Origin: Rhodanobacter sp. Root480
Lineage (GTDB): Bacteria; Pseudomonadota; Gammaproteobacteria; Xanthomonadales; Rhodanobacteraceae
NCBI RefSeq assembly: GCF_001426645.1
Contig: NZ_LMEX01000002.1
Span: 1,218,630-1,282,629 of the forward strand
Direction: 5' to 3'
Length of the DNA stretch: 64,000 nucleotides
Part shown: one piece after another, positions 46,614-54,277 of the stretch
Layout of the letters: every line of letters begins with the position of its first letter
Position numbering within the stretch: position 1 is the first letter of the stretch
Made by a program: the position numbers and the translations under genes
Notes under the pieces: generated by a model
Databases searched by the model: none
Told to the model about the DNA's origin: nothing
Seen by the model: the letters and a program-made list of their open reading frames with translations, nothing else

Positions 46614-47027
46614 TCAGCGGTGTTCGGCCCACAACTCGGGATGGTGCGTCGGAGAAAAACAATGCCTGCTGTCGATCGGCGGTTCCAGCAGCGCGCCCGC
46701 CAACGGCGTCAGCAGCGACTCCAGCTCGATCGAGGCCTGCAGCGAACGCGGCGTGACGCTGTATGTTTCCGCGTCGGTGACGCCGATGAGAACGCGATCG
46801 TCGAAGGTGTCGATGTGGGGCGATTGCCCGTGCGCCCGGGCCATGGCGAGCAGTTGTTCACCGAGCTCGCGCGTAAACGCATCCGGTGCCAGTGCCACCA
46901 CAAACTCGTCCTCGATGATGGAGTGGCCGCCGTAGTGACGGTAGTAACGGAAAAACTTCAGCAGGCGTGCCCACTCGACCAGCGTCGAGCGCGCAGGCGG
47001 TGGCGGGCGCGTCCATGATTCGCTCAT
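46614..47027 (-). CDS. Conserved hypothetical cytosolic protein
   Basis: 137 residues from ATG 47027; the frame extends to 47141 inside the upstream gene. No signal or membrane segment. Features: WARLLKFFRYYRHYGGHSII, an Asp/Glu-rich loop, and a His-containing tail. Function unknown. Its start lies one base from the stop of the YdeI-like gene, so they share a transcript. Confidence 0.6.
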   Translation of the reverse strand: MSESWTRPPPPARSTLVEWARLLKFFRYYRHYGGHSIIEDEFVVALAPDAFTRELGEQLLAMARAHGQSPHIDTFDDRVLIGVTDAETYSVTPRSLQASIELESLLTPLAGALLEPPIDSRHCFSPTHHPELWAEHR

Positions 47028-47028
47028 G

Positions 47029-47589
47029 TCACGCGTCCTGATCCGCCGCTTGCGGTGCGCTGAGGCACTTGCTGTAGAACCCGGAGGGATCGAAGCAGCA
47101 GACGCGTCGCTGTCCGCCGCCGAGCTTGTCGCAGGCCTCATCCACCCGCTTCTGCCGCGTTTTGGCCTGCTTGGCCGATTCGATCCAGTGAATCCAGTCC
47201 ACCCGCGCCAGCGTCGTGGTGCCGTCCCAAACCGTTCGCGCCTCCGGGCACGCGGCCAGTGCGTCGCGCAGGTCGGATGGCAACTCGGGCTCCGGCTCCT
47301 GCGTCACCGGATCGATCCGCACCGTGACCGTCTCGCCCACCTGCACGCCGGCCGCTTTGCGCAGCGCCTCGTCCACCTTCAGCCAGTGGCTCAGCTGGCC
47401 ATCCGGCTCGAGCGTGGCCTGAAAGGCGTGGCCGTTGAGGTGGCCATCCACCGTGGTCCTGCCGCGTCGCGGAAGCCGATCGCTGGCGGCTTTGGGCAAT
47501 ATCAGGAACGCCCATGACGCACCCTTGCCGGTTTTGGCAGGGCCAAGCAGCCTGGCCTTGAACGTGGATTTTCCGCCGGCGTCAGTCAT
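47029..47589 (-). CDS. YdeI/OmpD-associated (DUF1905 + OmdA) family protein
   Basis: 186 residues from ATG 47589. The N-terminal ~95 residues form a DUF1905 beta domain (FKARLLGPAKTGKGASWAFL, RTTVDGHLNGHAFQATL). The C-terminal ~80 residues are the YdeI/OmdA helical domain (ALAACPEARTVWDG, ESAKQAKTRQKRVDEACDKL). Function unknown; some members were reported in bacteriocin or peptide tolerance. The start overlaps the cation-transporter stop by 8 bases. Confidence 0.83.
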   Translation of the reverse strand: MTDAGGKSTFKARLLGPAKTGKGASWAFLILPKAASDRLPRRGRTTVDGHLNGHAFQATLEPDGQLSHWLKVDEALRKAAGVQVGETVTVRIDPVTQEPEPELPSDLRDALAACPEARTVWDGTTTLARVDWIHWIESAKQAKTRQKRVDEACDKLGGGQRRVCCFDPSGFYSKCLSAPQAADQDA

Positions 47590-48247
47590 GGGATCGCCCT
47601 GCGGGTATCGATGGGGTTGGCTGATGATCGGCGTCGGCACGACGAAGTTCACGCCCCGATTCCGACAGGACCGTGATCGCGGACCGGGTGAACAGTGCCG
47701 CGATGGCGACGCCCACCACCATGTCGGGCCACCCCGAGTGCGTCAGCAACACGCCACCGGCCGCGGCGATGACCGACACGTTGGCAATCAGGTCATTGCG
47801 CGAGCACAACCACACCGAGCTCATGTTGATGTCGTCGGTGCGATGGCGCCACAGCAGGGCGAAACACACACCATTGGCCAGCAACGCCAACAAGCCCATG
47901 GCGCCCATCGCCTCGAAAGCGGGAACCTGCGGTACCAGCAGCCGGTAGACCACCTGGCCAAACGCCGCCAGCGCAAACGCGGCCATGATAAGGCCCTTGA
48001 TCCGGGCCGCGAGCGCCTTCGTCCGCAGACTCTCCGTTACCGCGTAAAGGCTGAAACCGTAGACCAGCGCATCGCCGAGCATGTCCAGCGAGTCCGAGAC
48101 CAGGGCCACCGACCCCGCGGCCCATCCCGCGGCGAATTCGGCGAAAAACATCGCCGCGTTGATCAGCAACACGATCTTCAGCGTCGATGTCTGCCGGCGA
48201 CGCAGTGCGTCGAGCTGGCATGCCTTGCTGGAGCAGCAATCACTCAT
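47582..48247 (-). CDS. Cation-efflux (CDF-like) transporter
   Basis: 221 residues, six hydrophobic segments. The CDF metal site appears as SDSLDMLGDALVYGFSLYAV in TM2 and CSRNDLIANVSVI in TM5 (here the usual HxxxD is N/D based). A Cys-rich start (SDCCSSKACQLDALRRRQ) could bind metal. It lacks the long cytosolic C-terminal domain of typical CzcD, so it belongs to the short CDF group. Exports divalent metal such as Zn or Co from the cytosol; specificity unknown. A minor DUF-like tail ends SIPAGRSHD. Confidence 0.82.
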   Translation of the reverse strand: MSDCCSSKACQLDALRRRQTSTLKIVLLINAAMFFAEFAAGWAAGSVALVSDSLDMLGDALVYGFSLYAVTESLRTKALAARIKGLIMAAFALAAFGQVVYRLLVPQVPAFEAMGAMGLLALLANGVCFALLWRHRTDDINMSSVWLCSRNDLIANVSVIAAAGGVLLTHSGWPDMVVGVAIAALFTRSAITVLSESGRELRRADADHQPTPSIPAGRSHD

Positions 48248-48519
48248 GGGGTCTCCGTTTCGGACCGGCGATGGAGCCAGCCGGCGACAAACAACACGAT
48301 GGCCAGCAGCGCGAACAAGCCTGCCGGTACCGCGAGCACCGCGTCCTGTGCGTGATGCACGACCAGCTCCTGCGGGTCGAGGTAGCGGCCTTCCTCATTG
48401 AACAAGCCGCGGTAGCGCCAGTAAAGCGCGTAGTAGAAAAGGCCGAACGGCACCGCCGCCATGGCGCATGCGCAGGACGCGCCAAACAGCAGCCGCGACG
48501 GAAGGCGTGGTCGGTGCAT
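48244..48519 (-). CDS. Small two-helix membrane protein
   Basis: 91 residues from ATG 48519; a TTG or GTG a few codons upstream is possible. Two hydrophobic segments (about 10-32 and 60-82) flank an acidic loop (YRGLFNEEGRYLDPQE). The basic tail ends RRSETETP. Function unknown. It overlaps the CDF transporter start by 4 bases, so it may be an accessory to that transporter or simply cotranscribed. Confidence 0.6.
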   Translation of the reverse strand: MHRPRLPSRLLFGASCACAMAAVPFGLFYYALYWRYRGLFNEEGRYLDPQELVVHHAQDAVLAVPAGLFALLAIVLFVAGWLHRRSETETP

Positions 48520-48550
48520 CAATGTCGAAACCGCGTCGGCCGGCAACGCA

Positions 48551-48958
48551 TCAACGATGGCCTTCGACGTACCTGACGAAGTTGTCCAGGATGGCCTGCC
48601 AGCCTTGGCGCTGCATCTCGGCCGGGTTGTCCGTTTCCGCGTCGAAAGTGACGCGCACCATGATCCCTTCCGGAACCGCCACGAACTCGACCAGGCCCAC
48701 CCGGTCGCCAAACGTGTATTCGATCAAGGCGTGCGGCTCGACCCGGGTATAGGTGCCGGCGAAGTCGAAGCCCACGCTGCCGTCCTTCGCCTCCATGCGC
48801 GACGAGAATTCGCCGCCCACGCGCAGGTCGACGTTGGCGCGGGTGGTGTGCCAGTCGTCGGACGCGGCGTTCCACTGCCTGATGTCCTGCGGCGTGGTGT
48901 AGGCCGCCCACACCCTGGCGATGGGCGCGTGGGCGAGGGCGTCAACGGTGATCTTCAT
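48551..48958 (-). CDS. SRPBCC (AHSA1-like) family protein
   Basis: 135 residues from ATG 48958. VDALAHAPIARVWAAYTTPQ, DIRQWNAASDDWHT and the ending EMQRQGWQAILDNFVRYVEG are typical of START/AHA1 helix-grip proteins used for ligand binding or as antitoxin-like regulators of HTH partners. Cytosolic. Ligand unknown. It lies 31 bases from the next gene in the minus-strand series. Confidence 0.88.
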   Translation of the reverse strand: MKITVDALAHAPIARVWAAYTTPQDIRQWNAASDDWHTTRANVDLRVGGEFSSRMEAKDGSVGFDFAGTYTRVEPHALIEYTFGDRVGLVEFVAVPEGIMVRVTFDAETDNPAEMQRQGWQAILDNFVRYVEGHR

Positions 48959-49001
48959 GTTGTGGTTCCTGCTCGCTGCGGTCGGGCGCGGGCTACCGAG
49001 G

Positions 49002-49373
49002 CTAGAACATGCCGAGCTGGTTTGGGGAATCCCGCGGGATTTCCTGGGCCACGTCCCACATCTCGACAATCCTGCCTTGCTCGAAGCGAAGGATGTGGAC
49101 CACGGCGTACTCCATATCGACCTGCGCGCGGCGCAGGTGCGACATCACCGCGACGCGATCGGCCGACTCAATCGTCTGCCGTACGGTGAACGACTTGTTC
49201 GGCTCGGACTGCGCGCTTTGCTCCATCGCGGTCAGCAGGGCATCGCGATCGCCGGGGAAATACGCATTGTGGTGCCGGAAGTTTTCGGCGACGTGGCGGT
49301 CGTAGGCTTCCCGCACCTTTCCGGATGCGCACAGGGACAGAAACTCGGTGGCGATATCGGCTTTGCTGGCCAT
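49002..49373 (-). CDS. NTF2-like (SnoaL) family protein
   Basis: 123 residues. DIATEFLSLCASGKVREAYDR, HHNAYFPGDRDALLTAM and VHILRFEQGRIVEMWDVAQE are the helix-sheet pattern of SnoaL/NTF2-like proteins such as predicted ester cyclases. Small-molecule binding in a cone-shaped pocket is typical. Function unknown. Same strand as its neighbours, 43 bases before the SRPBCC gene. Confidence 0.85.
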   Translation of the reverse strand: MASKADIATEFLSLCASGKVREAYDRHVAENFRHHNAYFPGDRDALLTAMEQSAQSEPNKSFTVRQTIESADRVAVMSHLRRAQVDMEYAVVHILRFEQGRIVEMWDVAQEIPRDSPNQLGMF

Positions 49374-49466
49374 GGCCTGCTCCTCGTTGTCAGGTAGGGA
49401 ACGCTACGCGCTTCCGGGTATTCAGCCTGAACGCCGCGCCGGATGCGTGAACCTGCAGCTCGTGCC

Positions 49467-49937
49467 TCATTGCCCCGGTGGCGCGGCCACCACGGTATTT
49501 TGATCCTGCATGATCAACCACCGCGTACCGCGTTTGGCCAGGACAAACGTGCGTATGTGCTGCTCGTTCACGTGCCTTATGCCGTCCGGGCTGGTGAACG
49601 TGCTCATGCGGCTGGTCACGGTCGCGACCGCGGCTTCCTTGCCCGCAAACCGCACGTCCAGCTGCTCGATGTTGTCCGACACGCCCTTGAGAAAGCTGCC
49701 GTGCACCTGATGCAGCTCCTTCAGGACCTGCGCGCGGCCGCGGGTCCTGCCGCCATACGGGTTGATGTGGTTCCAGTCGTCGGTGGTGAAATCGGCCGCA
49801 TGGTCGAACCCGTGGGCGTTGAAGGCCGCATAGAAGGCCTGCACCGTCTGCCGCACGGCGGCTTCGGCATTCGGGGGTTGTGCCGAGGTCGCCATGGACA
49901 CGGCCAGCAAGACGATTCCGGCGATCAGCGCTTTCAT
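49467..49937 (-). CDS. Secreted SgcJ/EcaC-type NTF2-like protein (DUF4440)
   Basis: 156 residues from ATG 49937. A signal peptide MKALIAGIVLLAVSMATSAQ leads to an NTF2-like fold: AVRQTVQAFYAAFNAHG, FTTDDWNHINPYGG and a strand WLIMQDQNTVV. The group is annotated as SgcJ/EcaC oxidoreductase-like, function unproven. Periplasmic by its signal. It follows 67 bases after the small four-gene unit, with no overlap. Confidence 0.8.
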   Translation of the reverse strand: MKALIAGIVLLAVSMATSAQPPNAEAAVRQTVQAFYAAFNAHGFDHAADFTTDDWNHINPYGGRTRGRAQVLKELHQVHGSFLKGVSDNIEQLDVRFAGKEAAVATVTSRMSTFTSPDGIRHVNEQHIRTFVLAKRGTRWLIMQDQNTVVAAPPGQ

Positions 49938-50004
49938 GGTGCCTCCGTGGCTCAGTGGCCAGACGTTGCAGCGAAGCGGCGGCGAGCCGCCCATCGCACG
50001 GAGA

Positions 50005-50283
50005 CTACGCCAGCGCGCGCTCGACTTCCTGCTGAATCCGGTTGATGAGCTCCGCCAGCTCGGGCCGGTCGCCGTACATGTCCAGCTCCCGCGTGGCGAT
50101 CAGCCCCATGGAGAACGGGCCGGGGCGATCCGGGCCGGGTTGGCCGGACGCCCATGCCACGCACCAGCGCAACTGCCGGGCGATGCTCTGCGCCGGCGCC
50201 CAGCCCTGCGCCGCGAGCGGTTCGATCTGCTCCAGGGCCGACCGGGCCATCGTCAACAGCGGCTCGTGCGTGGCCAGCGTCAT
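50005..50283 (-). CDS. Hypothetical helical protein
   Basis: 92 residues from ATG 50283. Predicted mainly helical (LLTMARSALEQIEPLAAQGW, LAELINRIQQEVERALA), with a central Gly/Pro-rich loop. No signal or membrane segment. Function unknown. Its ATG overlaps the stop of the membrane-protein gene by 4 bases, making it the last member of an AraC-VOC-membrane-hypothetical unit. Confidence 0.6.
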   Translation of the reverse strand: MTLATHEPLLTMARSALEQIEPLAAQGWAPAQSIARQLRWCVAWASGQPGPDRPGPFSMGLIATRELDMYGDRPELAELINRIQQEVERALA

Positions 50284-50501
50284 GCTTGCGGCACGCCGCG
50301 TCCGTTGCGGGTATACGGCAGCGCAAACAGGTACAGGCCGGTAAACAGCTGCAGGAAAAGCGGCGGCAGCGGCGCGTAGGTCAGCCATGGCGATGGCTCG
50401 CCCGGCGCCAGCGCACGGGCGATGAAGTTGGCGGCCACGGCTGCCGTGAAAACGATGGACAGCCAGCGATGGCTCTGCCGCATCCAGCCGCCCCGTTTCA
50501 T
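50280..50501 (-). CDS. Small two-helix membrane protein
   Basis: 73 residues from ATG 50501. Hydrophobic segments about 13-30 and 40-62 (SIVFTAAVAANFIARAL, PLPPLFLQLFTGLYLFALPY). The Arg-rich ends suggest insertion in the inner membrane. Similar short proteins often accompany VOC genes in this order. Function unknown. Overlaps both flanking genes by 4 bases. Confidence 0.65.
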   Translation of the reverse strand: MKRGGWMRQSHRWLSIVFTAAVAANFIARALAPGEPSPWLTYAPLPPLFLQLFTGLYLFALPYTRNGRGVPQA

Positions 50502-50920
50502 TGCGCCTCCCGCGACGGCGAGCTTTCGATCATCTTCCATCCATTGCCGGAAGGGTCGCGGAAGCCGGCGTCCACGGTGCCGTAGCGATCCACCGGCTCC
50601 TGCATGAACTCGACCCCGCTGGCGCTCATGCGCTCGTAGGCCGCGCGGCAGTCATCCACCACCAGCACCAGCGGCGGCATCGCGCCCTTGGCCACGGCCT
50701 CGCACAGTGCCTGCGCGGTGGCTGCGTCGTGCATCGGCGGCCCCGGCTTGAACAGGCCGAGCTGGAACGAGGGCTGCTCCGGGTGCTGCACCGTGAGCCA
50801 TCGGTAATCGCCGTTGCGGGCATCCGTGTGCACGCGAAAACCCAGTTTGTCGACATAGAACGCCAGTGCCTCGTCCTGATCGCGCACGTACACGCCCGCT
50901 ACATTTATGCCTTGATTCAT
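50498..50920 (-). CDS. VOC-family (glyoxalase/bleomycin-resistance-like) protein
   Basis: 140 residues. GVYVRDQDEALAFYVDKLGF at the start and RDPSGNGWKMIESS at the end give the paired beta-alpha-beta-beta-beta modules of the VOC fold. Metal ligand positions are only partly clear (Glu in VEFMQEPV). Might be a metal-dependent lyase or a binding protein. Overlaps the AraC-type gene by 4 bases; this pairing suggests the regulator controls the VOC gene. Confidence 0.87.
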   Translation of the reverse strand: MNQGINVAGVYVRDQDEALAFYVDKLGFRVHTDARNGDYRWLTVQHPEQPSFQLGLFKPGPPMHDAATAQALCEAVAKGAMPPLVLVVDDCRAAYERMSASGVEFMQEPVDRYGTVDAGFRDPSGNGWKMIESSPSREAQ

Positions 50921-51393
50921 GGAGCCTCCGTTGGTTGGATCCCTGTTTTACCGTCTGCCTCCCGCCGCCGCTTCTCCGAAACTGCGGTCTTGAGATCCGG
51001 CCGATGCGCGGCACGCACCAGGCATTCGGGCGCCTCATCCCGCCCGTGCGGGGCTGGCCGCTCGCGGGCGCGAAGTTCGCCGGGGCTCTCGCCGGTGATG
51101 TCGCGAAAAATGCGCCCGAACGTGCCGAGGCTGTTCCAGCCGGTCCGGTACGCGACCTCGGTAACGGGCAGGTCGGTATCGCGCAGCAGGGCGATGGCGC
51201 GCTCGATGCGGCGCGTAAGCAGGTAGCGATGCGGCGGCACGCCGAAGGCCTGGCCAAACTGGCGCGCAAAGTGCGCTTCGGACACCGCGCTCACCTGCGC
51301 CAGCCGGCTGATCGGCCACGGCTCATGGGGCGCGGCGTCCATCCGGTCCTTCGCGCGCAGCAACCGCCGCAATAGTTCGGGACTCTGACTCAT
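50917..51393 (-). CDS. AraC-family regulator, DNA-binding domain only
   Basis: 158 residues with no sensor domain in front. The two HTH motifs are ISRLAQVSAVSEAHFARQF and VTEVAYRTGWNSLGTFGRIF, followed by FGVPPHRYL between them. The C-terminal ~45 residues are basic and low in complexity. Such short AraC proteins act as direct regulators of adjacent genes. The four-gene unit with VOC has 4-bp overlaps throughout. It starts 10 bases after an attC-like site. Confidence 0.85.
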   Translation of the reverse strand: MSQSPELLRRLLRAKDRMDAAPHEPWPISRLAQVSAVSEAHFARQFGQAFGVPPHRYLLTRRIERAIALLRDTDLPVTEVAYRTGWNSLGTFGRIFRDITGESPGELRARERPAPHGRDEAPECLVRAAHRPDLKTAVSEKRRREADGKTGIQPTEAP

Positions 51394-51402
51394 CGTGTCT
51401 CC

Positions 51403-51450
51403 GTGCCCGGTGCCGGAGTCGCGCGGCGCAGGCCTTTCCGCGCGTTACAC
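51403..51450 (-). other. attC-like cassette site
   Basis: On the minus strand it starts at the TAA stop as GTGTAACGCGCGG and ends GCGCGACTCCGGCACCGGGC, like attC L'-R' with a degenerate R'. It lies between the GNAT and AraC-type genes. Confidence 0.45.
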
Positions 51451-51972
51451 CGACATGCCCATGATGTTGTCGTCGTAGCTCTGCCCGCCGACGTCGAACT
51501 GGCGGCTGCCCAGTTTGCCGAAACCCACCCGCTCATAAAACCCGATCGCGGCCGCATTGCCCGCATAGACGCCAAGCAACAGGCGCGCGGCGTGGCTGGC
51601 GCGTGCATGCGCCAGGGCTTCGGCCACCAGCTTCTTTCCCGTGCCGCCACCCTGGAACTTGCCCAGCATGTAGATGCGCTTGATCTCCCGATCCCGCGGG
51701 GAGAGATCGGGCAGGGGCAACCGCGCCGGCGCCACCACCATGAAGCCGACCGGCGCACGGCCCTGCGGCGTCTCGACCAGCCACAGCTGGTAATCGGGAT
51801 CGGCCAGCCAGTCCCGATACAACGCCACCGCATGGGCGTTGGCGCAGTGGGCGATGATGTCCGGGCCGGCCAGCAGGCCCGCAAAGGTTTCGAGGAACGT
51901 CGCCTGTCCCACAAGCGCAAGCGCGTGCTCGTCGCCGGGCAGGCAGGGTCTGATCAGTGTCTCGGGCGGCAT
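51445..51972 (-). CDS. GNAT-family N-acetyltransferase
   Basis: 175 residues. LIRPCLPGDEHALALVGQAT at the N terminus; the acetyl-CoA motif A is IYMLGKFQGGGTGKKLVAEAL (split by one residue from the consensus QGxGxGxxL), and GFYERVGFGKLGSR is motif B. Cytosolic. Acceptor unknown. The stop lies in an attC-like site, as expected for a cassette gene. Confidence 0.9.
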   Translation of the reverse strand: MPPETLIRPCLPGDEHALALVGQATFLETFAGLLAGPDIIAHCANAHAVALYRDWLADPDYQLWLVETPQGRAPVGFMVVAPARLPLPDLSPRDREIKRIYMLGKFQGGGTGKKLVAEALAHARASHAARLLLGVYAGNAAAIGFYERVGFGKLGSRQFDVGGQSYDDNIMGMSV

Positions 51973-52063
51973 AGGTTTCCAGCGGTGTCGGACGATACGG
52001 TGAGCAGCCGTGGACCGGCCTGCCCGGGATCAGGGTCGTGCCCCATCGTCGGGCCCCGGTGCG

Positions 52064-52219
52064 CTAACGACGCCTGGCCCGAGCCACGCGGGAAACACCG
52101 ATGGCGATGAAAGCGGCCGCGATTCCGTAGAAGGCGACCTGCGCGCCGAGATACGCCGCCAGAAAGAACGCGCAACCGGCCGCCATGAAGAGGTAGCCAC
52201 TCCGTTTTGCACCGCACAT
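52064..52219 (-). CDS. Very small membrane protein
   Basis: 51 residues from ATG 52219, chosen because AGGAG lies seven bases upstream; the longer frame to 52264 lacks a ribosome binding site. Two hydrophobic stretches (about 8-22 and 24-42: FMAAGCAFFLAAYLGA, VAFYGIAAAFIAIGV) and an Arg-rich end. Function unknown. Typical of cassette-borne small membrane proteins. Confidence 0.6.
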   Translation of the reverse strand: MCGAKRSGYLFMAAGCAFFLAAYLGAQVAFYGIAAAFIAIGVSRVARARRR

Positions 52220-52311
52220 GTCGTTCTCCTGTTGAAAGCCCGCAACCTGCGTTGGGATGTGCAAAAGCCATCGGTGTCTCGCGTTCGGTCCGACGCAATG
52301 ATGGCCGGCAC

Positions 52312-52713
52312 CTACGACGGGAACGCATCGAAACCCGGCGCCAATGCCAGGTCACGATCCCAGGAGGCCCTGCTCGCCATGAAAACATGGGCATCGGGGA
52401 CGATGGAAGACGGCGTATCCAGACTGCCCGCGGGAACCACCAGCATCCCCGGTGAGGCGAAGGGTAGCGCCGAGCCACAGACCGAACAAAAGCACCGCAG
52501 GTGCCGCGTCCGTGGCAGGTTGAAGGTGTTCACCTGTTCCCGCCCGGAGAGCCACTCAAGCGTAGCTGTCGACGAGAAAAGATTGGCGGCGTGCGCCGAA
52601 CCGGTGTCCTTGCGGCAGTACGCGCAATGGCAGAGATAAAAGCGCTCGAACGTACCGGTCACCTTGAAGTGCACGGCACCGCAAAGGCACGACCCAAGAT
52701 GTTCTGCTTGCAT
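52312..52713 (-). CDS. GFA-family (glutathione-dependent formaldehyde-activating-like) protein
   Basis: 133 residues. GSCLCGAVHFKVTG and HCAYCRKDTGSAHAANLF supply the zinc-binding cysteines of the Mss4-like/GFA fold; RCFCSVCGSALPFA is the second zinc site. Small cytosolic protein, activity unproven. A second GFA gene is present at 62166. It is followed by a palindromic region before the small membrane gene. Confidence 0.9.
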   Translation of the reverse strand: MQAEHLGSCLCGAVHFKVTGTFERFYLCHCAYCRKDTGSAHAANLFSSTATLEWLSGREQVNTFNLPRTRHLRCFCSVCGSALPFASPGMLVVPAGSLDTPSSIVPDAHVFMASRASWDRDLALAPGFDAFPS

Positions 52714-52882
52714 GGAAACCTCCAGTGCATGAAATGCCGCACATCACCAACCTCCACGCCGGCCGAGCGGCCAAGGCCGCTTGATGTTCTCGATCACGAA
52801 CGTGGCGCCGCTTTGGTTTTCAATGACGGCCCGGCCCGGTTGTGGCTTGGGGCGAATAGTGAAGCGCTCACCTGAGGCCTCG

Positions 52883-53134
52883 CTATGCCGCCGGCTTCAA
52901 CCTCAGGGACAGCAGCAACAGCAAGACAGAAGCCAGTGCGGTTGCGCCACCACCCAGCCAACGATGCAGCACCAGGGAGAGGGCGATCACGGGGATGAAC
53001 CACAGCGCTACCGACGCGAACCTCACCCCGAGCGTGACGCCCTCACCGCAGTGGGGGCAGACCTTGCGTTTTCCGAAGCGGTTCATCTCTTTCGAGAACA
53101 CGCTGATCGAGGTGTTGCAGTGAGGACATTTCAT
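52883..53134 (-). CDS. Zinc-ribbon membrane protein
   Basis: 83 residues. MKCPHCNTSISVFSKEMNRF and KVCPHCGEG give two CxxC pairs, a zinc ribbon, followed by two hydrophobic segments about 40-56 and 60-77. Function unknown. Such proteins occur as cassette genes. About 170 bases of non-coding DNA separate it from the GFA gene, with inverted repeats near 52760-52860 that could be another attC-like site. Confidence 0.7.
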   Translation of the reverse strand: MKCPHCNTSISVFSKEMNRFGKRKVCPHCGEGVTLGVRFASVALWFIPVIALSLVLHRWLGGGATALASVLLLLLSLRLKPAA

Positions 53135-53245
53135 CAGGGACCTGCTCCGTGTGGTCTGGGATGTGGATGGGCACGCCGAGTCCTGTCGCCACGGCGATCA
53201 ACCACACAGAGCGCATTGATGTCTCCCGTTTGCCCAGTGCTGCGA

Positions 53246-53731
53246 TCAATGAGTGGCGAGTCGCCGCTTGAATGAGCTGTTGGCGCGCAGCAGCAGCACG
53301 AGCGCGACAACCGCAAACAGGTTCAGGCCGATGAAGAGCTCGGCGGCTTCATCGCCGAAGAAGAACTGGCCATTGGCACCCAGATTGACGCTCAAGCCCA
53401 GTGGAACGCTGCCAGTGCCAAGTTGCACGGTCGGTGAAAGTTCGGCGCCCGTGAACCATTGATACCGGATGCCTTGCAGCGAGAACATCGGGATCTGCGA
53501 CGCAAACAGAATCGGCGCCCAACGCCGACCGTAAGGTGTGCCCTGCCACAAGCGGATGCCGGTGAAGGCTGCCCACGCGAAAAGTGCGGCAAGCCCAGCC
53601 AGTGGAACGAGCAGCAACCAACCCTGTGGAAGAAGCTTGAGACCCAGGATCATGACCATGGCGACACCGACGCCGCCGCCGGCCACGAGCATGACGCTGA
53701 AAAACCGTGTGGTCTTGTTGAATTGGCTCAC
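53246..53731 (-). CDS. Membrane protein, unknown
   Basis: 161 residues starting with GTG 53731. Hydrophobic segments at about 10-30, 36-56, 70-85 and 130-150. A polar stretch (WFTGAELSPTVQLGTGSV) may lie in the periplasm. Ends in a basic tail (NSSFKRRLATH). No family recognised. Preceded by an attC-like site at 53748-53809. Confidence 0.6.
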   Translation of the reverse strand: MSQFNKTTRFFSVMLVAGGGVGVAMVMILGLKLLPQGWLLLVPLAGLAALFAWAAFTGIRLWQGTPYGRRWAPILFASQIPMFSLQGIRYQWFTGAELSPTVQLGTGSVPLGLSVNLGANGQFFFGDEAAELFIGLNLFAVVALVLLLRANSSFKRRLATH

Positions 53732-53747
53732 GAAAGATTCCCCTGTG

Positions 53748-53809
53748 CACTACAACCCTGAGATCAGCCATGCCCGTCCGGTGATGGCCGCCCGAATGAA
53801 CGGTCAGGC
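53748..53809 (-). other. attC-like cassette site
   Basis: Minus strand: GCCTGACCGTTCATTCGGGC at the stop codon of the preceding gene, then a loop, then GGCTGATCTCAGGGTTGTAG. The first part matches canonical GCCTAACAATTCATTCAAGC at most positions. Confidence 0.6.
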
Positions 53810-54211
53810 GGCAACAGCCACCCATGCAATAGCCGCAAGTGCCGCCATCACGGCCGCCACCAACCACTTCGCCGGCACCCTGATTTCGCCGGCGGACAAC
53901 GGCTCCCATACCAGCGACTCCTTCCATGCCGAATCACCCTCGGCATATTTTTCAAATACATCCTGGATCACGTCGAGCGGCAACGATTTGTTGCTGGCTT
54001 GAAAATGAGACACCTCATCGCCGTCCCGATACTCCAGCACAAATCCGCTCGAGCCGGAGCCGGAGGTCTGGACATAAACCTGATCAGCGCGCGCCAGGAT
54101 CGCGAACGCATTCGATTTTCCATCGAGAGAGGAGAGAGCCTGCGCGATTTGCCCGGAAGACGGGTTGGTCAGCGTCGTTCCGTGCTCTGTTTCCAGACGT
54201 AATGTCGTCAT
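53804..54211 (-). CDS. Hypothetical protein with C-terminal membrane anchor
   Basis: 135 residues. The first ~110 are hydrophilic with a beta-rich pattern (LRLETEHGTTLTNPSSGQIA, QVYVQTSGSGSSGFVLEYRD), reminiscent of Imm1-like immunity proteins but not convincingly. A single hydrophobic helix at the C terminus (WLVAAVMAALAAIAWVAVA) would anchor it. Function unknown. Its stop TGA lies inside an attC-like site. Confidence 0.6.
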   Translation of the reverse strand: MTTLRLETEHGTTLTNPSSGQIAQALSSLDGKSNAFAILARADQVYVQTSGSGSSGFVLEYRDGDEVSHFQASNKSLPLDVIQDVFEKYAEGDSAWKESLVWEPLSAGEIRVPAKWLVAAVMAALAAIAWVAVAA

Positions 54212-54220
54212 GTTCTACCG

Positions 54221-54277
54221 CCTGATAACCGAATTGAACCGATCCGCGAAGCGGCTTCGTCTGGACGAACATCATGC
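54221..54277 (-). other. attC-like cassette site
   Basis: Minus strand: GATGTTCGTCCAGACGAAGC, apical CGCTTCGCGG, then CGGTTCAATTCGGTTATCAG and GC. The L' block and apical hairpin resemble well-known attC sites. It ends 10 bases before the ATG of the next gene. Confidence 0.5.

Noticed and set aside
46981..47141. Longer starts of the 46614 gene and of other minus-strand genes extending into their neighbours
   Set aside because: The extra codons lie inside the upstream gene and lack ribosome binding sites; the starts given are those next to family-like sequence.
52064..52075. GTTAGCGC on the minus strand, which looks like an attC R' core
   Set aside because: It is the stop codon region of the small membrane gene with no matching L'-type block before it, so I do not call an attC here.
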